Positions 8,913-16,564 of a DNA stretch of 31,912 bases are shown here, in pieces; position 1 is the first letter of the stretch, and each line of letters begins with the position of its first letter. Position numbers and translations under genes: made by a program. The DNA is taken from positions 1 through 31,912 of the forward strand of contig CAZFWG010000047.1 in assembly GCA_964522525.1 (NCBI GenBank). The letters run 5' to 3'. The stretch comes from CAYUYV01 sp964522525. GTDB taxonomy: Bacteria > Pseudomonadota > Alphaproteobacteria > JAJFIK01. A model generated the notes under the pieces. It worked only from the letters and a program-made list of their open reading frames with translations, made no database searches and was not told the origin of the DNA.

Positions 8913-8928
8913 GTGTCACGAGTGACAC
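8913..8928. promoter_or_regulatory. 16-bp palindrome upstream of the sulfatase gene
   Basis: GTGTCAC, GA, GTGACAC: perfect 7-bp arms with a 2-base centre, about 55 bases before the sulfatase start. The place and symmetry fit a dimeric regulator's operator. AraC-type proteins usually prefer direct repeats, so the neighbouring regulator is not an obvious partner. Confidence 0.45.
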
Positions 8929-8983
8929 GTCGCCGTCGATTAACCGCCGTGGAAATCGGCCGCCATAGAGACAGAGACACGCC

Positions 8984-10756
8984 ATGATGCAAAAAATCGC
9001 CCAGACCGTTTTCCGCACCCTGGTGATCTCGATCCTGTCCGTCATGCCCGCCGTCGCGCAGGAGGCGCGGCCGAACATCCTGTTGGTTCTGTTCGACGAT
9101 GCGGGCTTCATGGATTTCGGCGCCTTTGGCAGCGATACGCGCACGCCGAACATTGACGGCCTCGCGCGCGATGGCGTGATGCTCTCCCGCTATTACGCCT
9201 CGCCATTTTGCGGACCCAGCCGCGCCATGCTCATGACAGGCATGGACAATCACCAGGTGGGCATGGGCACACTGGTTGAAACGCTGACGGACGAAATGCG
9301 CGCCTTTCCCGGCTATTCCATGAGGTGGAAAGCCGAGCAACAGACCATCGGAACGCTGTTGTCCGACGCGGGGTACCAGACCTATGTCACCGGCAAATGG
9401 GGCATCGGCGAAACCGGCGCGAACTTGCCCAACCGGTTCGGCTTCGACCGGTCCTATGTCATGGACGCCACCGGCGGCAGCAATTACGACGCTAAACCCT
9501 ATCTTCCCGGTTCCCACGCCGTGGACTGGTTCGAGGACGGCGAACCCATCACTCTGCCGGATGACTATTACTCGTCACGGTCTCTGGTCGACAAAATGAT
9601 CGACTATATCGGCGCCGGGGATTCCGAGCGCCCGTTTTTCGCTTTCCTGTCGCTTCAGGCCGTTCACATGCCTATCCAAGCGCCCGTCTCCTATATCGAC
9701 CGCTACAATGGTGTGTTCGACGAGGGGTGGGATGTCATGCGCGAGGCGAAGCTGCAGCGCGCGATCGATCTCGGTCTCGTGCCACCGGCCACGCGGCTTG
9801 CGCCGCCGCCTGAAAACCATCGGGCTTGGGATGATCTGACGTCGGAAGAGCAGATCGTCTCTGCACGCGAAATGCAGGTGAATGCGGGCATGATGGAGGC
9901 GGCCGACCACCATATCGGACGGCTCCTGAGCTACCTGGAGGCAACAGGGCAGCTGGAAAACACCATTGTCATCGTGACTTCGGACAATGGCGCGGAATCG
10001 GCCATGACGAGTCTGGAAGGATTGCAAAACGTCGTTCTGGATGGGATCAAATGGATCGAGGGCTTCGATACGTCGTTTGAAAATCTCGGTCAGCCCAAGA
10101 GCTTGACGGCTATCGGTCCGGAATGGGCGTCGGTGTCCTCGGCCCCCCTTGATCTTTACAAGTTCTATGGCAGCGAAGGCGGCCTCCGCGTGCCATTTGT
10201 GGTCGCGGGCCCCGGCATTGCGTCGTCAGGCATTCAGGATGCGCCCGTGCATATCGCCGACCTCGTGCCGACCATGCTCGACGCGGCGGGCGTGCCTTAT
10301 GACGCGAACGCTTTCTATGGACGCAGCGCCATGCCGCTGCTCTCGGGTAAGTCAGACACGACCTACGCTGATGATGAAAGCTTCGGGTTCGAGGTCAGCG
10401 GCAACGCAGCGCTCTATCGAGGCAAGTGGAAAATCACCCGGAATTCGCGACCGAGGGGCGACAGCCAATGGCGGCTCTACGATCTGTCGGTCGATCCGGG
10501 AGAGACCACCGATCTCTCCGGCGACAACCCCGAGCTTTTCAAAGATATGGTGGCCGAATACCGGTCCTACTCGCAAAAGGTCGGCGTATACGAGTTGGGT
10601 GCGGAAGATTACGCGCTGAAGGTGCTGACCAACAAGTTGATCTCCAAGGTCCTTCACAAATACTGGCCCCTTTTGCTGGTCCTTGCGTTGGCCATTGTGC
10701 TTGTGCTGGTGGGCGCAGGATATGTTGTGGTTCGCATGGTCAGACCCGCCGCTTGA
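8984..10756 (+). CDS. exported, membrane-anchored sulfatase (formylglycine type)
   Basis: This 590-residue enzyme hydrolyses sulfate esters. A signal peptide (to about residue 26, AVAQE) is followed by the alkaline-phosphatase-like sulfatase fold. Asp38-Asp39 in VLFDDAGF are metal ligands. CGPSRAMLMTG (Cys76 to Gly86) is the full sulfatase signature, in which Cys76 is converted to formylglycine. Further on, LQAVHMP and TSDNGAE supply the usual His, Asp and Asn. The motif normally reading GKWHLG is GKWGIG here, so the usual His is Gly, a variant I believe occurs in some subfamilies. A hydrophobic segment near the C-terminus (KYWPLLLVLALAIVLVLVG) predicts anchoring in the inner membrane. The FGE that would mature Cys76 is two genes downstream. 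The natural substrate is unknown. Confidence 0.92.
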   Translation: MMQKIAQTVFRTLVISILSVMPAVAQEARPNILLVLFDDAGFMDFGAFGSDTRTPNIDGLARDGVMLSRYYASPFCGPSRAMLMTGMDNHQVGMGTLVETLTDEMRAFPGYSMRWKAEQQTIGTLLSDAGYQTYVTGKWGIGETGANLPNRFGFDRSYVMDATGGSNYDAKPYLPGSHAVDWFEDGEPITLPDDYYSSRSLVDKMIDYIGAGDSERPFFAFLSLQAVHMPIQAPVSYIDRYNGVFDEGWDVMREAKLQRAIDLGLVPPATRLAPPPENHRAWDDLTSEEQIVSAREMQVNAGMMEAADHHIGRLLSYLEATGQLENTIVIVTSDNGAESAMTSLEGLQNVVLDGIKWIEGFDTSFENLGQPKSLTAIGPEWASVSSAPLDLYKFYGSEGGLRVPFVVAGPGIASSGIQDAPVHIADLVPTMLDAAGVPYDANAFYGRSAMPLLSGKSDTTYADDESFGFEVSGNAALYRGKWKITRNSRPRGDSQWRLYDLSVDPGETTDLSGDNPELFKDMVAEYRSYSQKVGVYELGAEDYALKVLTNKLISKVLHKYWPLLLVLALAIVLVLVGAGYVVVRMVRPAA

Positions 10757-10840
10757 CGCAAAATGCGTTGCTCACCTTGCGGAATGAATGGGGGCCCGTT
10801 CGAAGCGGATCCATGGCAAACAATAGGATGGAGCGTGTCA

Positions 10841-11665
10841 ATGGCGTGGTTGATCTACACAATCCTCGTACTCGCCGTTTTGGCTGGCGGCGTCTATTTC
10901 GGCTTGCCGGCAGTGCTCAGGGCGATGGGCCTGCATCAACATTATGAAATTCCCGAGTTCAATCTCGCGGGAAAACGTGCCCTGATCATCGCGACAAGCC
11001 ACGACAAGTTGGGTGACACCGGCAAGGACACGGGCGCTTTCGGCTCTGAATTCACGGTGCCCTACTACGCCTTCATCAATGCGGGCCTTGAGGTCGATAT
11101 GGCCTCAATCAAAGGGGGCGAAATTCCGATTCAGCCCTGGTCCTGGACCTGGCCCCTGGTCACCCATGAGGATCACCGCTTCATAGCGGACGCAGACGCC
11201 ATGAAGAAACTCAAAAATTCAAAGCCGATCGCCGAAATCGACCCCAATGATTACGATGTGATCTTCATGGCGGGCGGCTGGGGCGCGGCCTATGACCTGG
11301 CCCAAAGCGAGGTCTTGGCCGAGTTGGTCACGAAGGCCAATGCGGCCGGCAAGATCCTCGGATCGGTATGTCACGGTGCTTTGGGATTGGTCAGTGCAAA
11401 GGGCGTAGATGGCGAACTCCTGGTACGGGGGCGCCGCGTCACCGGTGTGACCAATGGTCAGATTAACGCCTTCGGCATTGCTGTTACGCCCAAACATCCT
11501 GAAACCGAACTGAAAGCGGCGGGGGCAAACTTCGAGGCGCGGCATGCGTGGCGCGACTTTTTCGCCACTCACACGGTCGTGGACGGGAACCTCATCACCG
11601 GTCAGAACCAGAACAGCGGTTATGAGACCTCGCATCGCATTCTGGAACGGCTCGCCGCCGAGTGA
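10841..11665 (+). CDS. membrane-anchored DJ-1/PfpI (Hsp31-like) family protein
   Basis: The product is about 274 residues from the ATG at 10841, which has AGGATGGAG upstream; a longer frame from 10763 is less likely. An N-terminal hydrophobic helix (IYTILVLAVLAGGVYFGLPA) anchors the protein. The rest is a class I glutamine-amidotransferase-like domain of the DJ-1/PfpI superfamily, with the nucleophile elbow GSVCHGALG (Cys-His pair, as in Hsp31) and an upstream GSEFTVPYYAF motif that supplies the conserved Glu. Relatives act as glyoxalases, deglycases, chaperones or proteases, so no reaction is assigned. It sits 84 bases after the sulfatase gene and 10 bases before the FGE gene, which suggests a role linked to sulfatase maturation or quality control (inference). 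Confidence 0.85.
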   Translation: MAWLIYTILVLAVLAGGVYFGLPAVLRAMGLHQHYEIPEFNLAGKRALIIATSHDKLGDTGKDTGAFGSEFTVPYYAFINAGLEVDMASIKGGEIPIQPWSWTWPLVTHEDHRFIADADAMKKLKNSKPIAEIDPNDYDVIFMAGGWGAAYDLAQSEVLAELVTKANAAGKILGSVCHGALGLVSAKGVDGELLVRGRRVTGVTNGQINAFGIAVTPKHPETELKAAGANFEARHAWRDFFATHTVVDGNLITGQNQNSGYETSHRILERLAAE

Positions 11666-11675
11666 AACGGCGATA

Positions 11676-12590
11676 ATGCCGAAATTACCTCTTGTCCTTG
11701 GCACTCCGATAGCTGCAATCCTTGCGGTTGGGGCTGCATGGACAGTATTCGGACGGTTGAGCTCCGATTCCGTGACTCATCCGGGCTGCGCCCTCGATCG
11801 CAATGATCTCGGCACGTTCGTCGCCATACCCGGCGGCGGGTTCGTGAAAGGCGCCGATGCGCGTTATCCCGAGGAAGGTCCGCCAGAAAAGGTCTTCGTC
11901 TCGCCGTTTCATCTGCAAACACATGAAGTGACAAACAGTCAGTTTGCGGACTTCGTGGCCGCCACGGGCTATGTCACCGAAGCGGAAAGAAATGGCGGCT
12001 CGGCCCGGTTCCGCGAAAGCCAGACACCGGAGGTCCTTTTGTCCTGGTGGAAGATCGATATCCAGGCGACGTGGAAGGCCCCAAACGGCGCGGGATCAAA
12101 TCTTGACGGCCGGGCGCTCCATCCGGTGGTGCATGTCACCCTGAACGATGCCCGAGCCTATGCGCAATGGGCGGGTGGTCGCCTTCCCACAGAAGTCGAA
12201 TGGGAATATGCGGCAAGCTTTGGCCTTCCTGATCCTCATGATCCGGAATCCGGGATGAGAGGACCGGCCGGAGAACCCCGCGCCAATGTCTGGACGGGTC
12301 TGTTTCCTGTTTTCGATTCCGGGCGGGACGGTTTTGCCGGGATCGCGCCGGTCGGCTGTTTCGCTCCAGGTCGAACGGGCGCCCATGACATGATCGGCAA
12401 TGTCTGGGAGTGGACGGACACGCCTTTTTTGGGCGGCGGGTCCCGGTTCACAATCAAAGGCGGCTCGTATCTGTGCAGCGGGAACTATTGCCAGCGATAT
12501 CGCGCTGCGGCCCGGGACAGTCTCGAGATGGACTTCAGCGCCGCGCATGTGGGGTTTCGGATCATCAGGGACCGGGCTCCCCCCGAGTAG
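11676..12590 (+). CDS. formylglycine-generating enzyme (sulfatase-activating, SUMF1-like)
   Basis: The product is 304 residues from the ATG at 11676. The FGE-sulfatase domain spans about 45-300: IPGGGFVKGAD at the start, HEVTNSQFADFV, GGRLPTEVEWEYAA (168-180), HDMIGNVWEWTD (238-248) and the active-site segment GGSYLCSGNYCQRYRAAAR. Cys267 and Cys272 have the 5-residue spacing of the copper-binding, oxygen-activating pair of true FGEs, which separates it from EgtB- or PvdO-type relatives. Family knowledge: it oxidises the Cys of C-x-P-x-R to formylglycine using O2. An N-terminal hydrophobic stretch (VLGTPIAAILAVGAAWTVFG) suggests a signal anchor and thus a periplasmic enzyme. It is the last gene of the sulfatase cluster. 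Confidence 0.9.
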   Translation: MPKLPLVLGTPIAAILAVGAAWTVFGRLSSDSVTHPGCALDRNDLGTFVAIPGGGFVKGADARYPEEGPPEKVFVSPFHLQTHEVTNSQFADFVAATGYVTEAERNGGSARFRESQTPEVLLSWWKIDIQATWKAPNGAGSNLDGRALHPVVHVTLNDARAYAQWAGGRLPTEVEWEYAASFGLPDPHDPESGMRGPAGEPRANVWTGLFPVFDSGRDGFAGIAPVGCFAPGRTGAHDMIGNVWEWTDTPFLGGGSRFTIKGGSYLCSGNYCQRYRAAARDSLEMDFSAAHVGFRIIRDRAPPE

Positions 12591-13012
12591 CCCTGTACCG
12601 AAATGCAGGATGCGGTTGATTTCATATCGAGTTCAGCGAACTCAACGGTAAACTTCGTACACAGCTTCCAGCAATGAGCCGGTGTCTTAGCAAGGGCGTT
12701 CCGTAACCCGTGCAACGCATACGGAACCCATGGCCGCAACTGAATACTCTTTGGCCGCGGAGGAGCTTTTGCGCTTAGCGAGCGTTGCTCATAAAGATGA
12801 ATGAAATTCTGCCTACAGAATATGAACTTGTGTAAGGCACCGACGCCTTGATGCGGCGCCGAAGGGCAAGGAGGGGGCCAGGGTGTCGGCAAGTTCTGTT
12901 GCCCGCAAGACTGACGAGGCAACGCATTTGAATACCTTGCGGGTAAGGCGCGCGGAGGATTTCTCCACCACAGCGTTCAGGTCCATTTTACTTAGCGGAA
13001 GGGGTCGCAAGC
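12591..13012. other. intergenic region with AraC gene remnant
   Basis: About 420 bases between the FGE gene and the outer-membrane protein gene. The first part contains the decayed AraC 3' end (12620-12743) and a short stretch still matching the sequence that follows the intact regulator gene. The rest (about 12770-13000) has no gene I can support; it should hold the promoter of the barrel protein, with the ribosome site GGAAGGGG just before 13013. Confidence 0.5.
12620..12743 (+). pseudogene. decayed 3' end of an AraC-family regulator gene
   Basis: From 12651 to 12743 the DNA aligns without gaps to the last 93 bases of the regulator gene (7862-7954), about 70% identical by hand count, including the same stop position. 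The codon-by-codon reading NFVHSFQQ-stop-AGVLARAFR then GTHGRN matches NFARSFKRWTGVTPKAFR then GTNGHN. Similarity continues some 25 bases past the stop (TGAATACT...TTGGCCG). One in-frame stop (12675) and the lack of the rest of the gene show it is non-functional. Upstream similarity fades, with an indel, by about 12620. Confidence 0.72.
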
Positions 13013-13765
13013 ATGTCACTCAAACGAACCTGTCTTATAGCGGCGCTGGTATTCCTTGCGGCACCGCCAGCCGCTGCTGAAAAAAAATGGGACTATACCG
13101 CTACGCTTTACGGGTGGCTCACGGACCTGTCCAGTACGGTGGAGACGCCAATTGGCGAATTTGAAACCGAGGTCGAATTCAGCGAGATCTTGGAATCGCT
13201 CGATTTGGCGGCCTTCGGCGCATTCGAAGCGCGCAAGGGACGTTGGGCACTCATCGCCGACGTGGCGTATGCAGATTTGACCTCGGACATCGACGTGCCA
13301 TTCGATACGTTGTTTGGAAGCGGTGAGGTAGAGACGCAAGCGGTCCTTCTCGGTGGCGTCGCCACTTACGCTTTGATCGATCAAAGCAATCTTCGTTTCG
13401 ATGTCGGGAGCGGCATTCGTTATGCCAATATAGACGTCGACACATTGCTTGTCGGTCAAGAAGAGACACCAAACGCATCCTTCTCCTTTGACGGGAGTTG
13501 GGCTGACTTTCTCATAGCAGCGCGGGTAAAGTACTTCATCACCGACAACTTGTTTACCGTTGCTTTGGCCGATGTGGGTGGCTTTGGTATTGGAGACTCG
13601 TCGGATCTGACTTGGCAAGGATCCATTGGCTTCGGTTACCGATTCAATGAGCGGTGGTCCACCAGAACAGGATACCGATACCTTTCGATCAAACGGGAGT
13701 TCGGCGGGGCGGACATCACGACGGAAATTTCGGGGCCTCTCCTCGGCGTGCAGATATCATTCTGA
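13013..13765 (+). CDS. outer-membrane beta-barrel protein
   Basis: This 250-residue protein has a signal peptide (LIAALVFLAAPPAAA, cleavage near residue 22) and then alternating amphipathic strands such as YTATLYGWLTDL, WALIADVAYADL and GSIGFGYRFNERWSTRTGYRYL. It ends in Phe, the usual C-terminal signature recognised by the BAM machinery. The size suggests an 8- to 10-strand barrel. Function is unknown; small barrels of this type are often porin- or adhesin-like. The ATG follows GGAAGGGG. The next gene starts only 44 bases downstream and is probably co-transcribed. Confidence 0.8.
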   Translation: MSLKRTCLIAALVFLAAPPAAAEKKWDYTATLYGWLTDLSSTVETPIGEFETEVEFSEILESLDLAAFGAFEARKGRWALIADVAYADLTSDIDVPFDTLFGSGEVETQAVLLGGVATYALIDQSNLRFDVGSGIRYANIDVDTLLVGQEETPNASFSFDGSWADFLIAARVKYFITDNLFTVALADVGGFGIGDSSDLTWQGSIGFGYRFNERWSTRTGYRYLSIKREFGGADITTEISGPLLGVQISF

Positions 13766-13809
13766 TCGCTCACCGAGCAGGCCCCCTCACCCTTGCGGAG
13801 CAGAACCCC

Positions 13810-14190
13810 ATGGGTATCGCTTGGAAGTTTGCCGCTGGCGTGCCGGCCCTGATCTTTTCGTTCGTTGGCTTCGCTTGGTGGATTGCACCGGATTTCGTCA
13901 GTGCAAAGCTCGGTATGCCTTTGCTGAACGAAGTCGGCCTCAGCACCCAGATCGGTGATCTGGGTTCGTTCTTCTTCACTTTGGGGGGGTGCATTCTGAT
14001 CGGGCTCGCGACCGGCAATCGCATCTGGCTCTATCCTTCGATCATGCTTCTGACTTTTGCGATCGCCGGACGTTCCATCGCGTGGCTGTTTCATAGTGCC
14101 GCGTTGCCCGTCGAGATGATTGCCGTGGAACTGGCAGGCGTGATCGTGCTTCACCAGACGTCGAGGGATTTGGCGAAACGTCGGGGTTGA
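13810..14190 (+). CDS. small four-helix membrane protein
   Basis: A 126-residue protein from the ATG at 13810, which follows GCGGAG. Four hydrophobic segments are visible: about 5-25, 50-70, 74-92 and 98-116. The N-terminal stretch FVGFAWWIAPDFVSAKLG followed by further helices is reminiscent of small DUF4345-like membrane proteins, but I am not certain. A longer frame starting at 13654 overlaps the barrel gene and is not supported. It likely shares a transcript with the barrel protein, 44 bases upstream. Confidence 0.65.
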   Translation: MGIAWKFAAGVPALIFSFVGFAWWIAPDFVSAKLGMPLLNEVGLSTQIGDLGSFFFTLGGCILIGLATGNRIWLYPSIMLLTFAIAGRSIAWLFHSAALPVEMIAVELAGVIVLHQTSRDLAKRRG

Positions 14191-14470
14191 AGTCCGGGCC
14201 AGCGCTTTGATGGCACCTGTTTTAAATGAGACGGGCGATTGAAGCTGGGAAGATCTGCGATGTTCTGATTTTGACATTCAAGGACGAATGTCAGCCCAAT
14301 GCCCAATCGACACGACGAAAGCGGTCGCGAATGCCTTATGGGCTGCCCGGTCATTCGCCAACGGAATGCATGAAAGCGTCGGCACCGAAGTGAGATCGCA
14401 TCTCTTCGCACTGGATTTATGTGATCGCATTTTGTGGTCAACAGCGCTCCGACAAAGAGGGAAAGTTCCA

Positions 14471-15019
14471 ATGGTCAACACTCGTCTCAAGGCTCTGCTT
14501 CTGGCGGGAGCCGCATCTCTGATCACGGCAGGCTGCGTCGCCGTTGCCGTGGAGGGTGCGCAAGCAACCAAGTCCGAAGTCATCATTTCAAAGAATATCG
14601 AGGAAGCGAAAGCGGGTGACGCCGAAGCTCAGTATAAGGTCGGCAATGCCTATTGCTGCTCCGTGCATGAAGGCAGCGGTCTGTACAACACCAAGACGTC
14701 TGTTGAATGGCTTTGTCGCTCTGCCAAGCAGGACTATGCGCCTGCCATGCTGCAACTTGGCAAAATCTATTCCGGTGATGTCGTCGACGGTGTGCGGTTA
14801 ACGCGTAGGGTCGCCCAGGGAATTGCGGGGACGAGCACGAATCTTCCGGTCGCCTGGGCCTGGCTTCGACTCGCCGCCGATCGCGAAGAAGAAGACGCGG
14901 CAGAGCGTGCGCAAAAGATCTGGGACAAATTGGACGAAGATGGCCGGGCTGCGGCTCAGCAGATCTACGACAAGGGCCTTGATGCGTCTTGCCGGTGGGA
15001 CGCAGTCATCGGCAAATAG
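14471..15019 (+). CDS. lipoprotein with Sel1-like repeats
   Basis: The product is 182 residues from the ATG at 14471, preceded by AGAGGGAAAG. The N-terminus LLLAGAASLITAGC is a lipoprotein signal with a lipobox-like TAGC, so Cys22 would be lipidated. Several Sel1-like (TPR-related) helical repeats follow, with signatures such as AKAGDAEAQYKVGNAY, SAKQDYAPAMLQLGKIYSGD and PVAWAWLRLAADREEEDA. Such repeats mediate protein-protein contacts, so a periplasmic scaffold role is plausible. An extended frame back to 14288 places extra sequence ahead of the signal and is rejected. It is separated from its upstream neighbour by 280 bases in which I see no gene. Confidence 0.78.
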   Translation: MVNTRLKALLLAGAASLITAGCVAVAVEGAQATKSEVIISKNIEEAKAGDAEAQYKVGNAYCCSVHEGSGLYNTKTSVEWLCRSAKQDYAPAMLQLGKIYSGDVVDGVRLTRRVAQGIAGTSTNLPVAWAWLRLAADREEEDAAERAQKIWDKLDEDGRAAAQQIYDKGLDASCRWDAVIGK

Positions 15020-15179
15020 CGCTCAATCGCCACGGCTCAGTCGGCGGTCCACTCAGAATGGGTTCCGACAATCATTCCCCGGAGCGTTTCCGAGGGGGCG
15101 GCTCAGCCCGGCGATGACGCCAAAGTACATTCAGTTTATTCCGGGTCATGAAGATGCGTCTCAGGTCGTTGTTTTGTCG

Positions 15180-15220
15180 CGTTTTTGAACCGGAAACCGG
15201 TGTCCACGTTTCCGGCAAGC
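15180..15220. repeat. possible dispersed intergenic repeat (ACCGG-type hairpin)
   Basis: CCGGAAAC (15190-15197) pairs with GTTTCCGG (15208-15215) around CGGTGTCCAC. The arrangement GAACCGGAAACCGGTGTCCA resembles abundant intergenic repeats I recall from Rhizobiales and related genomes (AAACCGG..TCCAC..TTCCGG). This identification is from memory and needs a genome-wide search. It lies upstream of the DUF4136 gene. Confidence 0.4.
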
Positions 15221-15266
15221 CCACATCCAACCATGATTTTGGATTTTTACGCATATTGGGGAGGTC

Positions 15267-15866
15267 ATGATGCGGATTTTCGCTTTTCTATATGTCCTGA
15301 TGTTGGCGACCGGTTGCGCCGCGCGGCCTGACATCGCAGTGGATTACGATGCGGACCATGACTTCAGCGGCTACAAGACATTTGTGTGGATGGGCGAAGA
15401 GCCTTTGAAGGTGGAGGGCGATCTGCGCCTCGCCGATACTGCACGCTTCGCGGCGGAACGAGCCATTCGGGAAGAAATGGTTGAGAAAGGCTATGTCGAG
15501 GTTCAGAATCCGGACGAAGCCGATTTCGGCGTGAGCGCTGTCGTGCGTTTCAGTCAGACCGTTGTGATCGACTCCATGGATCGGACGGTTTATGCAGCAA
15601 GTGACCGATCAGCACGTCGCGTCAATGGTCCCGGCCCCCTTCCGGATGCAGTTGTCGTCGAAAGATCCCAATACGAACGAGTTGATCTTGGTCCGCTTGC
15701 ACACATGATGGATGAAGGTCAGCTCGTGATCAGGGTCTATGATCTCGGGTCGGGCAACCCGGTCTGGAGCGTGAGCGCCACCAAAGACTTCACGAACGAC
15801 TCCCCCGATGGCAGCAATGCCGACAGTGCCCTTCGTCGGTTATTGCGGGATTTCCCGCCGAGCTAG
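15267..15866 (+). CDS. DUF4136-type lipoprotein
   Basis: This 199-residue protein starts at tandem ATGs (15267, 15270) after a strong GGGGAGG ribosome site. It has a short lipoprotein signal ending in LATGC, so Cys17 is the likely lipidation site. The region VDYDADHDFSGYKTFVWMG (about 25-43) is the typical opening of DUF4136, and the following residues carry the family's helix and strand pattern to VWSVSATKDF. Function of the family is unknown, but its members are predicted outer-membrane lipoproteins. Its stop codon (15864-15866, TAG) is part of the CTAG target at which the neighbouring insertion element landed, so the coding sequence remained intact. Confidence 0.85.
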   Translation: MMRIFAFLYVLMLATGCAARPDIAVDYDADHDFSGYKTFVWMGEEPLKVEGDLRLADTARFAAERAIREEMVEKGYVEVQNPDEADFGVSAVVRFSQTVVIDSMDRTVYAASDRSARRVNGPGPLPDAVVVERSQYERVDLGPLAHMMDEGQLVIRVYDLGSGNPVWSVSATKDFTNDSPDGSNADSALRRLLRDFPPS

Positions 15867-15867
15867 G

Positions 15868-16430
15868 TCACCGGCTCATGAATCGCATCCAGATGCGGGC
15901 TGAGGCAAGTTTGACGACGGCGAGATAGTTGGTGTCGTGTTTTTCGTATCGCGTGGCGACGGCTCGGAAGCGTTTGAGTTTGATGGGCAGGCCGTTGGCA
16001 TCGATCAGGGCATGGATCTTGGTGGTCAGTCCACTGCGTGAACGCCCCATGCACCCGGCTCGAAGCTCGTCCATGCCGGTGGTCTGGGCGGATTTTTGAA
16101 CCCCCTTTTTGCGTTGACTGCATGCTGATGAACCTTGATGGACGACCTATCGATCGCTTGCAGGTCTCCATCACAACCCTTTGCGATAGCGTCAAAAATG
16201 CGGTCCCAGACGCCGAGCTTCGCCCAGCGGACAAAACGGTTGTAGCAGGTCGTATATGGGCCATAGCGCTCCGGGATATCCGCCCAAGGAGAGTCTGTGC
16301 GGAGCCGCCAGTAGATGCCGTTGAGCACGCACCGACCATCGGCACGGGGCACACCGCGCAACTTGTTGGGAAGCAACGGTTCAATGACCGACCATTCGAA
16401 ATCTGTGAGTTCGTAGCGACGCTGGGACAT
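15868..16430 (-). pseudogene. IS5-family transposase, frameshifted and internally deleted
   Basis: The first part (16430 down to about 16100) reads RRYELTDFEWSVIEPLLPNK, then ERYGPYTTCYNRFVRWAKLG and AIDRSSIKVHQHA, the OrfA part with the first catalytic Asp. At a run of five A and five G (minus strand, around 16101-16110) the frame must change to continue as GRSRSGLTTKIHALIDANG, the usual OrfA/OrfB arrangement in which programmed frameshifting joins two frames. Then LPIKL joins straight to KRFRAVATRYEKHDTNYLA. Normally some 70-90 residues, including the second Asp and the Glu (the ADKAYD and ERFFN regions), separate these. The product would be inactive. Confidence 0.85.
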
Positions 16431-16433
16431 GGC

Positions 16434-16453
16434 AAGCTCCTTTCAAGGAGCTT
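16434..16453 (-). promoter_or_regulatory. hairpin hiding the transposase ribosome site
   Basis: AAGCTCCTT (16434-16442) and AAGGAGCTT (16445-16453) are perfect 9-bp inverted arms with 2 bases between. On the minus-strand mRNA the second arm includes AAGGAG, the ribosome site a few bases before the transposase ATG at 16430, so the hairpin would sequester it. This is a known style of control in other IS elements (IS10, IS50), where transcripts entering from outside fold and are poorly translated. Confidence 0.65.
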
Positions 16454-16564
16454 GAATCACTGTTCGCATCAACCAAGCGACCCGCTTATGAGTTTGTAAC
16501 CTAGGCCCAACACTTCAAAAAGCTCAACACCCCAACAAAGCATCCGAAGCAAGAACCATACTTC

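Larger units (their letters stand above)
15867..16500 (-). mobile_element. internally deleted IS5-family (IS427-like) insertion sequence
   Basis: The 634-bp element is bounded by CTAG on both sides (15863-15866 and 16501-16504), a 4-base target duplication. The ends are imperfect inverted repeats: GTCACCGGCTCATGAA on the left against GTTACAAACTCATAAG read inward from the right. A full-length relative would be roughly 850 bp, so about 200-250 bases are missing. The transposase reads right to left, and its stop lies inside the left inverted repeat. The element lacks a complete catalytic triad and could move only if a related transposase were supplied. Confidence 0.85.

Noticed and set aside
15863..16435. 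A 190-codon minus-strand frame spanning the insertion element
   Set aside because: It is the wrong register for most of its length; the transposase motifs are in the two other frames.
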